From assembly GCF_016482785.1 (NCBI RefSeq), contig NZ_JAEMXM010000001.1:774940-838939 (forward strand): DNA of 64,000 bases. Reading direction: 5' to 3'. Made by a program: the position numbers and the translations under genes. This DNA is from Paenibacillus alkalitolerans (GTDB lineage: Bacteria; Bacillota; Bacilli; Paenibacillales; YIM-B00363). Each line of letters begins with the position of its first letter. Within the stretch, counting starts at the first letter, position 1. Positions 1 to 9,082 of the stretch are shown here, one piece after another. Below the pieces are notes generated by a model. The model made no database searches. It was given only the letters and a program-made list of their open reading frames with translations, and was not told the DNA's origin.

Positions 1-483
1 CAGCACGGCGGCGGTTAGATCCAATCCGCGGTCGCTGCCGGCTCTCTTCTCCAAGAACATAAGGATCCGGAAGTTTTGCGCATTGCCTTCGTACGGCATG
101 CCATGCTCCTGCATCAATAAGTGATTGAGCACCTCCTCGCCTTTATGGCCGAACGGAGGGTGCCCCAAATCATGTGCGATCGCCGCGCATTCGACCACTT
201 CAGGCTGCAGCATTAATCCGGGATGCAATTTTTGGGCGAGAAATGGATACGTCTTTCCAAGCCGCCGGGCGACTTCTCGCGCAATTTGCGATACCTCCAA
301 CGAGTGGGTCAGACGGGTGCGGTAGTAGTCGCCGGAACCCGCGCCGAACACTTGGGATTTGCCCTGCAGCCGCCTGAATGCCGGCGACTGAATCAATCGC
401 GCGTAATCTTTCTCATATTCGTCCCTGTCTTCGCTCGATAATGTGTTTTCCGTATCAAACAGCCGAAGCTTTCGTATGTTCAT
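1..483 (-). CDS. dgt: dGTP triphosphohydrolase, N-terminal part (runs off the window)
   Basis: The first 161 codons of a Dgt/HD-superfamily nucleotide hydrolase, which cleaves dGTP to deoxyguanosine and triphosphate. The translation starts MNIRKLRLFD and contains the family signature for an HD phosphohydrolase: R-L-T-H-S-L-E-V around residue 60 and A-I-A-H-D-L-G-H-P-P-F-G-H around residues 100-112, where H and D bind the metal. The ATG at 483 follows a GGGGGACACC ribosome site. The 3' end lies outside the window. It is divergent from the cupin gene, with about 100 bp between them. The family call is firm; substrate specificity is by family only. Confidence 0.9.
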   Translation of the reverse strand, partial: MNIRKLRLFDTENTLSSEDRDEYEKDYARLIQSPAFRRLQGKSQVFGAGSGDYYRTRLTHSLEVSQIAREVARRLGKTYPFLAQKLHPGLMLQPEVVECAAIAHDLGHPPFGHKGEEVLNHLLMQEHGMPYEGNAQNFRILMFLEKRAGSDRGLDLTAAVL

Positions 484-587
484 ATGGTGTCCCCCGCGTT
501 CGCATGTTGATAATTATACTTTATGACATTTTAGCATGTATAATAATAAACGTCTTAATTTAGAGAGAGTACAAGGAGAGAAATCGT

Positions 588-1040
588 ATGGAAAAACAGC
601 TTTCCCCTTTAGTCGATCTATTGGATCTGAAGCCTCATATTGAAGGCGGCTGGTACAGGGAGGTATGGCGTACATCGATAGAAATTCCACAGCCGGTGTT
701 GGGATCGAAGTACTCCGGTCCGAGAGCCGCAGCTACCTCGGTATATTTCCTGCTGCACCCGGGGGAAGTTTCCAAGTGGCACGCGGTGCTTTCCGACGAG
801 CTTTGGCTGTGGCATTCCGGCAGTCCGCTGCTGCTGACGTTAGGTGGGAAAGGTGCGGAACCTAAACAATCGGAGGAGATTGTTCTCGGAATGGATTTAT
901 CCAAGGGACAACGACCTCAAGCGCTTGTGCCCGCCTCGATCTGGCAAATGGCGAGTCCGATGGGCGATGAGCCTGTTCTTGTTTCCTGCATCGTGGCGCC
1001 GGGCTTTCACTTCGACGACTTTACGATGATTCGCGAATAA
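588..1040 (+). CDS. DUF985 (cupin_5) family protein
   Basis: A 150-residue single-domain cupin of the DUF985/cupin_5 family (relatives include yeast YML079W). The motifs visible are HIEGGWYREV near the N-terminus, SVYFLLHPGEVSKWH (first cupin strand block), DELWLWHSG, and the C-terminal VAPGFHFDDF. The length is normal for the family. A good AAGGAG site precedes the ATG at 588. It is monocistronic and ends in a hairpin terminator shared with the convergent amidohydrolase operon. No biochemical role can be assigned from sequence. Confidence 0.85.
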   Translation: MEKQLSPLVDLLDLKPHIEGGWYREVWRTSIEIPQPVLGSKYSGPRAAATSVYFLLHPGEVSKWHAVLSDELWLWHSGSPLLLTLGGKGAEPKQSEEIVLGMDLSKGQRPQALVPASIWQMASPMGDEPVLVSCIVAPGFHFDDFTMIRE

Positions 1041-1049
1041 CGATATGCA

Positions 1050-1086
1050 AAAACCCGGCCGTTTGAGTTTAAGGACGGGTTTTTTG
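1050..1086. terminator. bidirectional terminator
   Basis: Inverted repeat AAACCCG (1051-1057) / CGGGTTT (1076-1082), with A-run on one side and T-run on the other. It lies between the convergent cupin and amidohydrolase genes and can serve both. Confidence 0.7.
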
Positions 1087-1088
1087 CT

Positions 1089-2321
1089 TTATTCCAGATG
1101 AATGAATGTATTGGCCGGATGCGTTTCCGCGATGATGGCGCCATGGCTGACCACATAACGGCAGACGGGCTGCAATCGAAGCAGATCGATGGTATTTTTC
1201 ACCGGCATAATGACGAAGCTCGCCGGATTCCCCTCTTGAATGCCGTATTCATCTTGAATTTGCAGTATCTTTGCGGCGCGCGAGGTGATCATGCGAATCG
1301 CCTCTTCCATCTCTTCCGTCCCGGTCATATGCGCCAGATGTACGGCCATATGTGCGGCCTGCAGCATACTTCCGGTACCCAGCGGATAGAACGGCGTCAT
1401 CATATCGTCGTGCGCGACGCTCGTATTAACTCCCGCCTGCCAGAAGTCTTTGATTCTCGCGATCCCTCTCCCCTTCGGATAAGGATCGAACCTCCCCTGC
1501 ATCGCTGCGTTGACGAGAGGGCATGCGACAATGTTGATATTGGAACGGGCGGTCAAGCAAAGCAGCTTTTGAAAGTACGCCTCGTTATAATAAGAAGACG
1601 CGCATGCGTGGCTTGCGGCGACTTTCTCTCCGAGACCGGATTTAATCGCCAACTCGGCCGTTACTTCAAGAAACCTTGAATGCCCGTCATCGGTTTCATC
1701 GCAAAATACGTGCACCATCCGCCCGTGCCGTTCCGCCAGCGCAAAGGCGAACTGAAGCGATGCGACGCCGTCCTCCCGGGTATACTCGCAATGAGGGATT
1801 GCGCCGACACCGTCCGCTCCCAATTCCAGCGCCTTCTCAAGGCGCCGCTGATTGTCCGGACAAGAGTAAATGCCGTCCTGCGGAAACGCGATCACCTGCA
1901 GCTTCATGTAAGGCGCCAATCGTTCCCGTAATTCCAGCAGCGCTTTCAACGCCGTAAGATTCGGATCGGAAATATCGGCATGCGTCCTCACATATAAGAT
2001 GCCTTGCGAGATCTGACTGCGGATAACCTGCATTGCGCGGCTGATCACATCTTCTCGGGTTAGCCGCACCTTTCGTTGCTGCCAAATCCGGATTCCTTCG
2101 AACAGCGTGCCGCTCCGGTTCCGCTCCGGTTCCCCCGCCGTAAGCACCGTATCCAGGTGAATGTGCGACTCCACGAACGGCGGCAGCATGAGCGCGCCTT
2201 CCGCATCTATCTCCTTTGCGGATACCACTGTGCGCAAATCGCCGATTTTCGCAAACACTCCGTCCCTTATACCGATATCGACGGGATGTTCTCGGTCCGG
2301 AAGCCGAACGTTCCTGAACAA
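1089..2321 (-). CDS. cytosine-deaminase-like amidohydrolase
   Basis: A 410-residue metal-dependent hydrolase of the amidohydrolase superfamily, closest in layout to cytosine deaminase CodA and related cyclic-amide hydrolases. Metal and catalytic signatures: VESHIHLD (HxH, about residue 52), HVFCDETDD, the ASHACASS histidine and VAHDDMM aspartate. It is the last gene of a three-gene operon, 13 bp after the FAD oxidase. The only well-placed start is TTG at 2321 with a weak AAGAAG ribosome site, so the start is less certain. Together with the creatininase-like amidase it suggests use of a cyclic N-containing compound; the substrate is unknown. Confidence 0.82.
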   Translation of the reverse strand: MFRNVRLPDREHPVDIGIRDGVFAKIGDLRTVVSAKEIDAEGALMLPPFVESHIHLDTVLTAGEPERNRSGTLFEGIRIWQQRKVRLTREDVISRAMQVIRSQISQGILYVRTHADISDPNLTALKALLELRERLAPYMKLQVIAFPQDGIYSCPDNQRRLEKALELGADGVGAIPHCEYTREDGVASLQFAFALAERHGRMVHVFCDETDDGHSRFLEVTAELAIKSGLGEKVAASHACASSYYNEAYFQKLLCLTARSNINIVACPLVNAAMQGRFDPYPKGRGIARIKDFWQAGVNTSVAHDDMMTPFYPLGTGSMLQAAHMAVHLAHMTGTEEMEEAIRMITSRAAKILQIQDEYGIQEGNPASFVIMPVKNTIDLLRLQPVCRYVVSHGAIIAETHPANTFIHLE

Positions 2322-2334
2322 TAAATCAAACTTC

Positions 2335-3654
2335 TTAGTGTATTTTCCCTGGGTTTAATAATCCTCGCGGATCGTTTTCCCGTTTCTTTCTTTGCATTGC
2401 GCCGACTTCGCCCCGCCCTCCGTTATCGAGGACCCACGTATGCGGGTCGTAGATCTTCACGCCGGCCGATTCGAAATAGGAAATGATTTCATACAAACGA
2501 TCTTCTGTCGTGTACTTGACGATGGGAAGCGATGAGGGAGTAATCTTGCCGCCGCTTCGCACCCATTCGAAATGAAGCAGCACTTCATTCCCGAACTTCG
2601 CTTTAATGCTGCGAACCTGCTCCAAATACGACTCCGGCGAAAATCCGGCCTGCAAATATGTGATTTCCGGATCCGTGCTCAAACCCCACAGCGTCGTATG
2701 ATTCCAAGAAAAATCCGAAAGTCCGATCGCTTTGCGGTAGCTGACAGCCGGGATGACGTGGCCGACTCTTCCTTGGAATGCTGCAGCCAAAGCGGTTATC
2801 GCACCAAGCGTACCATCTACGGTTTCCAGAAGAACGGCGGCGGCGCCGGTTTCGAGCACTTTCGCCAGCGGCTTGAAGTACGAAGGAATCGGCCATTCGA
2901 CCGAACAGACAAGTCTTTTGCGTACGGAATCGTCTTTGGCCAGTGATTCGGAGAATAATAACGCTTGTTCGAAGCCGTCAAAATGAACGATCGTCTGCAT
3001 CCATTCTTGCCGCGGCGCAAGCGGTATCGTCAGCTCAGTAACGATTCCCGTCGTTCCGTAATTATGAATGTAATTGAACAGCTCCGGTCCCCGTACAACC
3101 AACCTTCGGGGTTTCTCCTCCATCGTGTATATGACAGCCTCGAGTACGTTGCCGTCCCACAAATTTCCCCAGGTAATCGAACCGATCCCGCCGGAACCGC
3201 CGCATACGAATCCGCCGACCGTCGCCTTCATGAACGTGCTTGGGTAAATGCGGAGCTCTTGTCCTTGTTCTCTAGCCTTCTTTTCCAGTACGCCGAGACG
3301 AACTCCGCACTGCACTCGGGCGAATCCGTCACCCAATTCAAGAATCCGGTCCATGCGGCTTACATCCATCACGAGACCGCCTTGAAGCGGCACCGCTTGA
3401 CCGTAGTTCCCCGTACCCGACCCGCGAACCGTTACCGGAACGCGGTGCCGGTGTGCGAATGAAAGAGTAAACTCGACGTCGTCCTCATCTGCAGGCACGA
3501 CGATACCGTCCGCTATTTTATCTTTTAGCTGTCTATCCAGAACCGGCGAGTACCAGAAATAATCTTTCGACAATTTCTCGCGGGTAGTTATATCGAGAAA
3601 CAAACGTTCATCGCCCAACGCATCCCGCATCTCCTTCTCCCATCCGATCGCCAT
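2335..3654 (-). CDS. FAD-binding oxidoreductase (GlcD/VAO-type)
   Basis: A 439-residue flavoprotein of the PCMH/VAO fold (FAD_binding_4). The FAD-pyrophosphate loop is visible as TVRGSGTGNYGQAVPLQGGLVMDVSRM (about residues 94-120; only partly conserved), and a second FAD segment GGFVCGGSGGIGS follows at about residue 166. The C-terminus ends with the typical RGLLNPGK motif. Family members oxidise 2-hydroxyacids or related alcohols. The ATG at 3654 shares one base with the upstream stop (TAATG) and has an AAAGGAGAG site, so it is translationally coupled to the creatininase-family gene. Confidence 0.85.
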   Translation of the reverse strand: MAIGWEKEMRDALGDERLFLDITTREKLSKDYFWYSPVLDRQLKDKIADGIVVPADEDDVEFTLSFAHRHRVPVTVRGSGTGNYGQAVPLQGGLVMDVSRMDRILELGDGFARVQCGVRLGVLEKKAREQGQELRIYPSTFMKATVGGFVCGGSGGIGSITWGNLWDGNVLEAVIYTMEEKPRRLVVRGPELFNYIHNYGTTGIVTELTIPLAPRQEWMQTIVHFDGFEQALLFSESLAKDDSVRKRLVCSVEWPIPSYFKPLAKVLETGAAAVLLETVDGTLGAITALAAAFQGRVGHVIPAVSYRKAIGLSDFSWNHTTLWGLSTDPEITYLQAGFSPESYLEQVRSIKAKFGNEVLLHFEWVRSGGKITPSSLPIVKYTTEDRLYEIISYFESAGVKIYDPHTWVLDNGGRGEVGAMQRKKRENDPRGLLNPGKIH

Positions 3655-4478
3655 TACACTCTCTCCTTTTTCAAGCTTTTCATATCAAATGCAGCGATCT
3701 GCATTAGCGCTTCGGAGATTATATTGCCTGCGGCGACAAGCATCTTCATGCCCTTCTCTTCGGAGGCTTTGGTTGCGTCACCGGAAATGCCGGTTGAAGA
3801 AAGATCGTCCATCACCCACGCGAAAGCTTTTTTCTTAAAAGACAAACATGAAGTTTCAGCCGGGAAGTCCGGCAGCTCGCAAGGAGCAAGCTCGTCGTGC
3901 ACCCACGATCGTTGTATAGCCATTACGAGTGAAGTTTCTACTTCCCCTGCATGAATTCCGGCTTTCCTCTCGATATCGTCGATCAAAGAATCCCCTATGC
4001 CCAATGCGCCTGCATCAAGCCGAAAAACATCGAGTCCGCAGGCGATCCGGATTTCTCTTGCCATCATGTTCAACAGATCCGTATTGCCACCATGCGTATT
4101 GAAGAGCAGCAGTTTGCGAAAACCGCTTAGTTTCAGGCTGCTGCCGATATCGCTCAAAACTTTCATGAGAGTGTCGGCGGATAACGATATGGTGCCGGGA
4201 TGTCCCAAGTGCTCCGTGCTTTTCCCATAGGATAGAGGTGGCAGCAACCAAATGTTCGCATCGTCCGGAAGCAGTTCGAAAGCTTGCGTTAAGAGAGCTT
4301 CGCCGATCAATGTGTCTGTGTAGACAGGCAAGTGAGGACCATGCTGCTCTACCGCGCCTACCGGCAATACGATGAGAGCATCGTCTTTGGCAATTTGCTG
4401 CACTTCCAGCTTGCTGAGTCGCGGGAAAAAATGGCGGTCCCACGCTTTACCCGTATATCGAGTCACCATGGCGGTCAT
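3654..4478 (-). CDS. creatininase-family amidohydrolase
   Basis: A 274-residue member of the creatininase family (PF02633). Metal-binding motifs are plain: VGAVEQHGPHLPVYTDTL and NTHGGNTDLLN, plus HAGEVETS. Relatives hydrolyse creatinine, N-formyl or cyclic amides (creatininase, MftE, ArfB). I chose ATG at 4478 because a GGAGGTG site precedes it; the GTG at 4490 overlaps that site. It is the first gene of the operon with the FAD oxidase and amidohydrolase; three hydrolytic/oxidative steps on one substrate are likely, but which one cannot be read here. Confidence 0.85.
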   Translation of the reverse strand: MTAMVTRYTGKAWDRHFFPRLSKLEVQQIAKDDALIVLPVGAVEQHGPHLPVYTDTLIGEALLTQAFELLPDDANIWLLPPLSYGKSTEHLGHPGTISLSADTLMKVLSDIGSSLKLSGFRKLLLFNTHGGNTDLLNMMAREIRIACGLDVFRLDAGALGIGDSLIDDIERKAGIHAGEVETSLVMAIQRSWVHDELAPCELPDFPAETSCLSFKKKAFAWVMDDLSSTGISGDATKASEEKGMKMLVAAGNIISEALMQIAAFDMKSLKKERV

Positions 4479-4937
4479 GTTCCGGGACACCTCCGTTTAC
4501 ACACCATTTTATTTTAATGTTAGGTTCGAGTAAATAATTTTCACATAAATTTGGAGGTATATATAAGGAAGTGAATGGTTTTTGTGACTATTGCATTAAA
4601 ATTGCACCTGAAGCAGTTCTTTTTTGCACATATTGTTTTTGGTTGAATATTTCCTGTTATATGCATGTTACTTTTCATTACGAAATAAGTTGGCGGGAAG
4701 TGAAACGCGTGTACATTGGCGAAACAATGTAAGCATCAAAAAGCCCCCACCTTGTCATCAAGTAGAGGGCGACCTATGTTAAAATCAAGATTTGAATACG
4801 CGGCAAATTAGCGGGTAACGACGGTGACTAAAGCAACAAGCTATCTAGTGCCTTCGGATCCTTCGGATCAAGAAACTTCGGAAAAGACTTATTGTTTAGT
4901 GAACATATGCTCGTTCTGTTATTATAGAAACAGGTAA
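4479..4937. other. intergenic region without a gene
   Basis: About 460 bases. The part next to 4479 is AT-rich and should hold the promoter of the creatininase operon, though I see no clean -35/-10 pair. A hairpin near 4740-4772 is listed separately. Around 4852-4870 there is a short direct repeat of CCTTCGGAT. I found no convincing open reading frame. Confidence 0.5.
4738..4772 (-). terminator. probable terminator downstream of the TetR-MFS operon
   Basis: Read on the minus strand, GCCCTC pairs with GGGGGC (one G-U pair) across an 18-nt loop and is followed by TTTTT. It lies about 165 bases after the MFS stop codon. Confidence 0.5.
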
Positions 4938-6107
4938 CTAATCTCTTTTTGCGGACTCGCCGTTTCGGCAGGTCTGTTTTTTCCTTTTTTCCGCGCTGTC
5001 CTTGATAAACAAACCTGTTGCTCCCACTATGGCGAAAAGGATGAACATGGCGGGATAATTAAACGCCTGGGCTACCATGCCCGCCAACTGGGAACCGATC
5101 ATCTGTCCTAGGGCGAGAAGGAGAAAGGGGACTCCAATGCCCGCCACCGTCCGGTCGGGATAGACGCGGATTCCCCACACCAACAGCACCCCGGTCAGAT
5201 ACACATAGGAAGCGCCAAAAAGAGCGCCCGACAAGAAAACCGGAAAGATGCGGGAAAGGAAGACTGGAAGCAACAGGATGGACAGCGCCAAACTCACAAC
5301 ACCAAATCGATAAGACCTGGCCAAACCGATCCCTTCGATCACCTTCCCCGCGATCCCGCCGATAATCCCCGCAATGCCGATGATCATCCAAAAAGTGGAT
5401 GTGACAAACCCGGAATAGGAACTCTCCTGGACCAGATAACCCCGCGAAAAGGTCCAGTAGGAGGCACTCGAAATCCCGATGATGATGGACGCCGAAAACA
5501 TTGGAGCGATTCCCTTGCGCAGCAAGGAAGAACCCTTACTTTCTGTTTCTTCTTCCCTTCCCCCGGGCGGAATTACCGCGGTGTTCCAACAGAGGACCAG
5601 GAGCGCGATCAAGGCGAAGACGAGATAAGCGGTTCGCCAATATCCCGCAAGCAGCAAAGCCGCCGGCCCGGAAAGGATAATGCCCAGCCCGGTTCCCGAG
5701 TTGATCCATGTGTTCGCCCGATCTTGCAACCCTTTCGTTATCCTCCCGCTCACGACCGTCGCGTAGGGCGGAGAAGCCAACCCGGTGCTGGCGCCAGCGG
5801 TCCAGACGCCCGCGGCGAACCAGATGGGGTTTTGGGAAAGTGCCATCAGAAGCATCCCGACAAATGCCGAAAAGCCGGCCGCCGCGATGACCCTGCGTGG
5901 ACCCAGGCGTGGGGTGAACCGAATGGCCAGAAGGATGGCCACGCAATAAAAGAAGTACGAACCGGAAGCGATCCACCCGGATGTCGCTTTATCTAAGCCC
6001 AGATCTCGGCTGAACTCCGGGAGCAACAGCCCGTAGCCGAATCGCGCAAGCCCGTAGCACACCGCGATCATGGCCATCCCCGGATAGACGAGACGTGTGA
6101 AGCTCAT
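4938..6107 (-). CDS. MFS transporter, YbfB/YjiJ type
   Basis: A 389-residue major facilitator superfamily protein with about twelve hydrophobic helices. The N-terminal half has the YbfB/YjiJ-like stretch GLARFGYGLLLPEF and a conserved PPYATVVSGR in the loop after TM4. ATG at 6107 is chosen because it overlaps the regulator's stop codon (ATGA) and has an AGGAGAGGGG site; an in-frame start 21 bases upstream would overlap further without need. The overlap with the TetR gene indicates that the exporter is controlled by that repressor. The substrate is unknown. Confidence 0.87.
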   Translation of the reverse strand: MSFTRLVYPGMAMIAVCYGLARFGYGLLLPEFSRDLGLDKATSGWIASGSYFFYCVAILLAIRFTPRLGPRRVIAAAGFSAFVGMLLMALSQNPIWFAAGVWTAGASTGLASPPYATVVSGRITKGLQDRANTWINSGTGLGIILSGPAALLLAGYWRTAYLVFALIALLVLCWNTAVIPPGGREEETESKGSSLLRKGIAPMFSASIIIGISSASYWTFSRGYLVQESSYSGFVTSTFWMIIGIAGIIGGIAGKVIEGIGLARSYRFGVVSLALSILLLPVFLSRIFPVFLSGALFGASYVYLTGVLLVWGIRVYPDRTVAGIGVPFLLLALGQMIGSQLAGMVAQAFNYPAMFILFAIVGATGLFIKDSAEKRKKQTCRNGESAKRD

Positions 6108-6676
6108 TGACCCCTCTCCTTCCCGCATGATCGGTCCGATATTTCCTTTACGATGGATGCCGCGCGTTTCGTCACTTCATCCGCCCCCAGGACTTGTGCC
6201 ATCGCTGTCACGCCTTCCAATACGAGCGCCAATTCAGCGGCCAATCGCTCTGGATCGGGTGCTCGGTTTTTCCGCGCCAGATCCTCCAGAAAATGAACCA
6301 AGTTCTTTTTATGGTCCCGGGCGATCTTCTCAATCGGGCTCTCTAGACCGGAAAACTCTTCGATGGCGCGCAACAGCATGCAACCCCGGTTTCCCTTTTC
6401 CACCAACCATCTTCCGTGAGCTTGAACGACGGTAATGAACGGATGCTCGGGGGATTGGGCGATCGTCGCGTTCAAAAACGACCAATACTTTTTTTCTCTG
6501 TGTAGCAACACTTTCTGAACCAAATCTTCCTTCGAGGTAAAATGCCGGTAAAGCGTCATGGAAGCGACACCGGATTCCTTGAGGATTTCATTGATGCCGG
6601 TTGCGTGGAATCCCTTTTGGTAAAATAGGGTTTCTGCGGCATCGAGAATGTCCTCTTTCTTTGTGGATGGAGTCAT
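6104..6676 (-). CDS. TetR/AcrR family transcriptional regulator
   Basis: A 190-residue TetR-type repressor. The N-terminal helix-turn-helix runs ILDAAETLFYQKGFHATGINEI...GVASMTLYRHFTSKEDL (residues 9-52), the standard TetR_N signature. The C-terminal ligand domain resembles the TetR_C subgroup with GCMLLRAIEEF. It is the first gene of the operon with the MFS exporter. A perfect 10-bp palindrome lies between its promoter and its start codon, consistent with autoregulation. Confidence 0.9.
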   Translation of the reverse strand: MTPSTKKEDILDAAETLFYQKGFHATGINEILKESGVASMTLYRHFTSKEDLVQKVLLHREKKYWSFLNATIAQSPEHPFITVVQAHGRWLVEKGNRGCMLLRAIEEFSGLESPIEKIARDHKKNLVHFLEDLARKNRAPDPERLAAELALVLEGVTAMAQVLGADEVTKRAASIVKEISDRSCGKERGQ

Positions 6677-6694
6677 ATTTCCACCTCCCTAGGT

Positions 6695-6749
6695 AGAACG
6701 TTCTTTATACAAGCGCTTTGACTTTATCATCGTAGCTATTTTCTGTCAA
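6695..6749 (-). promoter_or_regulatory. promoter and candidate TetR operator
   Basis: On the minus strand TTGACA (6744-6749), a 17-bp spacer and TAAAGT (6721-6726) form a sigma-A type promoter. The palindrome AGAACGTTCT (6695-6704) follows 16 bp downstream of the -10 and 18 bp before the TetR ATG, the usual place for a repressor operator. Confidence 0.6.
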
Positions 6750-6833
6750 GAAAACGCTATGGCGGGAAACTCATGTATTGCTTCGTTTGAAAGTATCGGA
6801 TATAAGCGACGGTGTATGATTTTGTTATTGATA

Positions 6834-6859
6834 TTGACAATTGAGTCAATGGACATTGA
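6834..6859. promoter_or_regulatory. two overlapping dyads of unknown function
   Basis: TTGAC (6834-6838) / GTCAA (6845-6849) is an inverted repeat with a 6-nt spacer, and TCAATG (6846-6851) / CATTGA (6854-6859) overlaps it. They lie in the ~300-bp gap between the TetR gene and the convergently placed end of the eight-gene operon, with no gene nearby to regulate. The rest of the gap (6750-6971) holds nothing I recognise. Confidence 0.3.
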
Positions 6860-6965
6860 CTAATTTCTCAATCCGTTCTGCTGATCGACCAACTTTTCCG
6901 CAAAGAGAGCAAACGTTTCCTAGTACTTCGACCGTAATTGCCATGCCGTTGGACCTCCGATCCCT

Positions 6966-6996
6966 GAAAAAAAGGGCCGTCACAAGACAGCCCTTC
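6966..6996 (-). terminator. terminator of the eight-gene operon
   Basis: Minus strand: AAGGGC...GCCCTT stem with an inner GTC/GAC pair, followed by seven T. The stem begins inside the last codons of the PEP-hydrolase-like gene. Confidence 0.75.
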
Positions 6997-7813
6997 CCCC
7001 CTTAAATCTTCGCATCTGCTCCGTAATCGCAACCTCTGTCGGCAGCCGTTCCACGCTCGAAGCGCCGAAGAAACCGGAAATGCCGCGCGTTTTGCCTAGT
7101 ACATATTGCACATCCTCCGGCTCCGAAATCGGCCCACCGTGGCAGATGACGATAATATCCGGATTCACGGACCTGCCCGCATCGCAGATACGCTGCACCA
7201 AGTCGGCCGATTCGTCCAACGTGAGCGCCGTTTTCGCTCCGATCGTCCCTTTGGTCGTCAAGCCGACATGGGCAACCAACACATCCGCCCCAGCTCGAGC
7301 CATCTCGATCGCATCGCCCTCATTGAATACATAAGGAGTCGTTAATAAGTCCAACTCGTGCGCCAAGCGAATCATATCGACTTCCAGCTCGTACCCCATG
7401 CCCGTTTCCTCTAAATTTTGTCTGAATGTCCCATCTATAAGGCCGACGGTCGGAAAGTTTTGTACTCCGGAAAATCCCATATCCTTGAGCTGCTTCAAAT
7501 ATACGTTCATCATACGAAACGGATCGGTGCCGCATACGCCGGCCAGTACGGGAGTGTTCTTGACAATAGGCAATACCTCGCCGCCCATGTCGACTACAAT
7601 TTGGTTCGCATCCCCGTAAGGCATTAGTCCGGCGAGCGAGCCGCGTCCGGCCATCCGGTATCTTCCCGAATTGTAAATAATGATTAGATCTGCGCCGCCC
7701 GCTTCCGCACATTTCGCGGAAAGACCGGTCCCCGCACCGGCTCCTACAATAAACTTCCCTTGCTCCGTCTGGGAACGCAGCCGAGCCACAATCTCTTGTC
7801 TTGGAATCGCCAT
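6980..7813 (-). CDS. phosphoenolpyruvate-hydrolase-like TIM-barrel protein
   Basis: A 277-residue TIM-barrel protein of the PEP_hydrolase family (PF09370). Typical stretches are [21 protein letters not shown] near the N-terminus (only partly quoted motifs are diagnostic: [23 protein letters not shown]), [16 protein letters not shown], and [12 protein letters not shown] near the C-terminus. It is the last gene of the operon, six bases after the Tm-1-like gene. In plants the two are one polypeptide (Tm-1), so they probably act together. The reaction is not known; the name comes from distant homology to PEP mutase/phosphonopyruvate hydrolase enzymes. Confidence 0.85.
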   Translation of the reverse strand: MAIPRQEIVARLRSQTEQGKFIVGAGAGTGLSAKCAEAGGADLIIIYNSGRYRMAGRGSLAGLMPYGDANQIVVDMGGEVLPIVKNTPVLAGVCGTDPFRMMNVYLKQLKDMGFSGVQNFPTVGLIDGTFRQNLEETGMGYELEVDMIRLAHELDLLTTPYVFNEGDAIEMARAGADVLVAHVGLTTKGTIGAKTALTLDESADLVQRICDAGRSVNPDIIVICHGGPISEPEDVQYVLGKTRGISGFFGASSVERLPTEVAITEQMRRFKGGRAVL

Positions 7814-7819
7814 ATCTCA

Positions 7820-9046
7820 CTATCCTTCTTTCGTTTGTTCCAGCAGCTTTAGCAAGCTTTCCGCAATGACTTCAGCCACTGTGGGATGGTTAATATCGTC
7901 CTCCAGCTCAATGAAAGGAATATCCGGGAGCAGATGCTCCTTAATTCCTTCATGCAGGGCGAGCCGCTCTTGTACACCATCGAACGGCTTGCCCGCCATA
8001 TCCAATAAGGACACTCCGGCTTTCGGAAACACGACGATCGCGGGCGCCTTACTCTCATTCAGCTTGTTAGCCATAATCCGGCCCAACTCACGGTTCTCCT
8101 CCACCGTCGTTCGCATCAACGTAGTCGTCGGGTTATGCTGATAGAACACCCGCTCCTTAAATTGCGGCGGAACGGTATCCGGCGGACCGAAATTGACCAT
8201 ATCGAGCGCTCCCACCGAAACAACCTGCGGTATTCCGGCAGCACCCGCCGCCTCCAATCGATTCGGTCCCGCGCTGAATATTCCCCCGACAAGCTCGTCG
8301 GCCAGCTCCGTCGTAGTAATATCGGCAACTCCCTTGATATAACCCGCTTTGATAAGCTCCTCCATTGCCGAACCGCCTGTCCCGGTAGCGTGAAACACGA
8401 GCAAGTCGTAACCTTTGTCCTCCAAAATTTCCCTCACCCGCGTTACGCACGGCGTAGTGACGCCGAACATCGTCAAACCCAGCGTTGCTTTATCGTCCTC
8501 CGCACCCTGCTCCAGTTCGATCTGCCGAATCATTCCGGCTAACGCATAAGCGGCGTTGCTCAATATTCGCCGGGATAACCGATTAATGCCCGCGATGTCG
8601 ACAACCGAGTACATCATCATGATGTCCTTCACGCCAACATACGGCCTTGTATTGCCCGAAGCAACGGTGGACACAAGCAGCTTCGGCACTCCGACAGGCA
8701 ATGACTGCATAGCCGAAGAAGCCACCGTCGTTCCCGCAGTTCCTCCCATCCCGAACATTCCGCCGACAATGCCCTGCTCCTCCAGTTGCGCCGCGATCGA
8801 CGCAGCTCCCCGGGCCATAACGGCAACCGCCGTTCCGCGATCGTTCAGCTCCCGCAGTTTCTCAATACTTGATCCTCCGGCTCTTGCCACTTCATCCGCC
8901 GATACATCGGGCGTAAATAGCGGTTCCCCAAGAACTCCGGTATCGACAACGAAACATTCCGCCCCGCACGCCTCAAGCGCATCTTTCACGAATTGATATT
9001 CATGTCCCTTCGTATCCAAAGCTCCGATTATCACCGCTCTTTTCAC
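7820..9046 (-). CDS. Tm-1-like ATP-binding domain protein (UPF0261)
   Basis: A 408-residue protein of the UPF0261/Tm-1-like family. The family start GALDTKGHEY is at residues 8-17; GMGGTAGTTVASSAMQSLPVG (partly) and the C-terminal FHATGTGGSAMEELI are also characteristic. The tomato homologue Tm-1 binds ATP through this domain and blocks tobamovirus replication, but the bacterial role is uncharacterised. The start is GTG at 9046, preceded by GGAGCTGG. It sits between a sugar isomerase and the TIM-barrel partner in a substrate-uptake operon, which points to a metabolic enzyme. Confidence 0.87.
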   Translation of the reverse strand: MKRAVIIGALDTKGHEYQFVKDALEACGAECFVVDTGVLGEPLFTPDVSADEVARAGGSSIEKLRELNDRGTAVAVMARGAASIAAQLEEQGIVGGMFGMGGTAGTTVASSAMQSLPVGVPKLLVSTVASGNTRPYVGVKDIMMMYSVVDIAGINRLSRRILSNAAYALAGMIRQIELEQGAEDDKATLGLTMFGVTTPCVTRVREILEDKGYDLLVFHATGTGGSAMEELIKAGYIKGVADITTTELADELVGGIFSAGPNRLEAAGAAGIPQVVSVGALDMVNFGPPDTVPPQFKERVFYQHNPTTTLMRTTVEENRELGRIMANKLNESKAPAIVVFPKAGVSLLDMAGKPFDGVQERLALHEGIKEHLLPDIPFIELEDDINHPTVAEVIAESLLKLLEQTKEG

Positions 9047-9082
9047 CGCAACACCAGCTCCTTCAAGGATCTGATTCGATTC

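Noticed and set aside
4735..4880. Possible insertion sequence remnant with CCTTCGGAT repeats
   Set aside because: The GC-rich part is better explained as a terminator, and no transposase fragment or inverted repeat pair was found.
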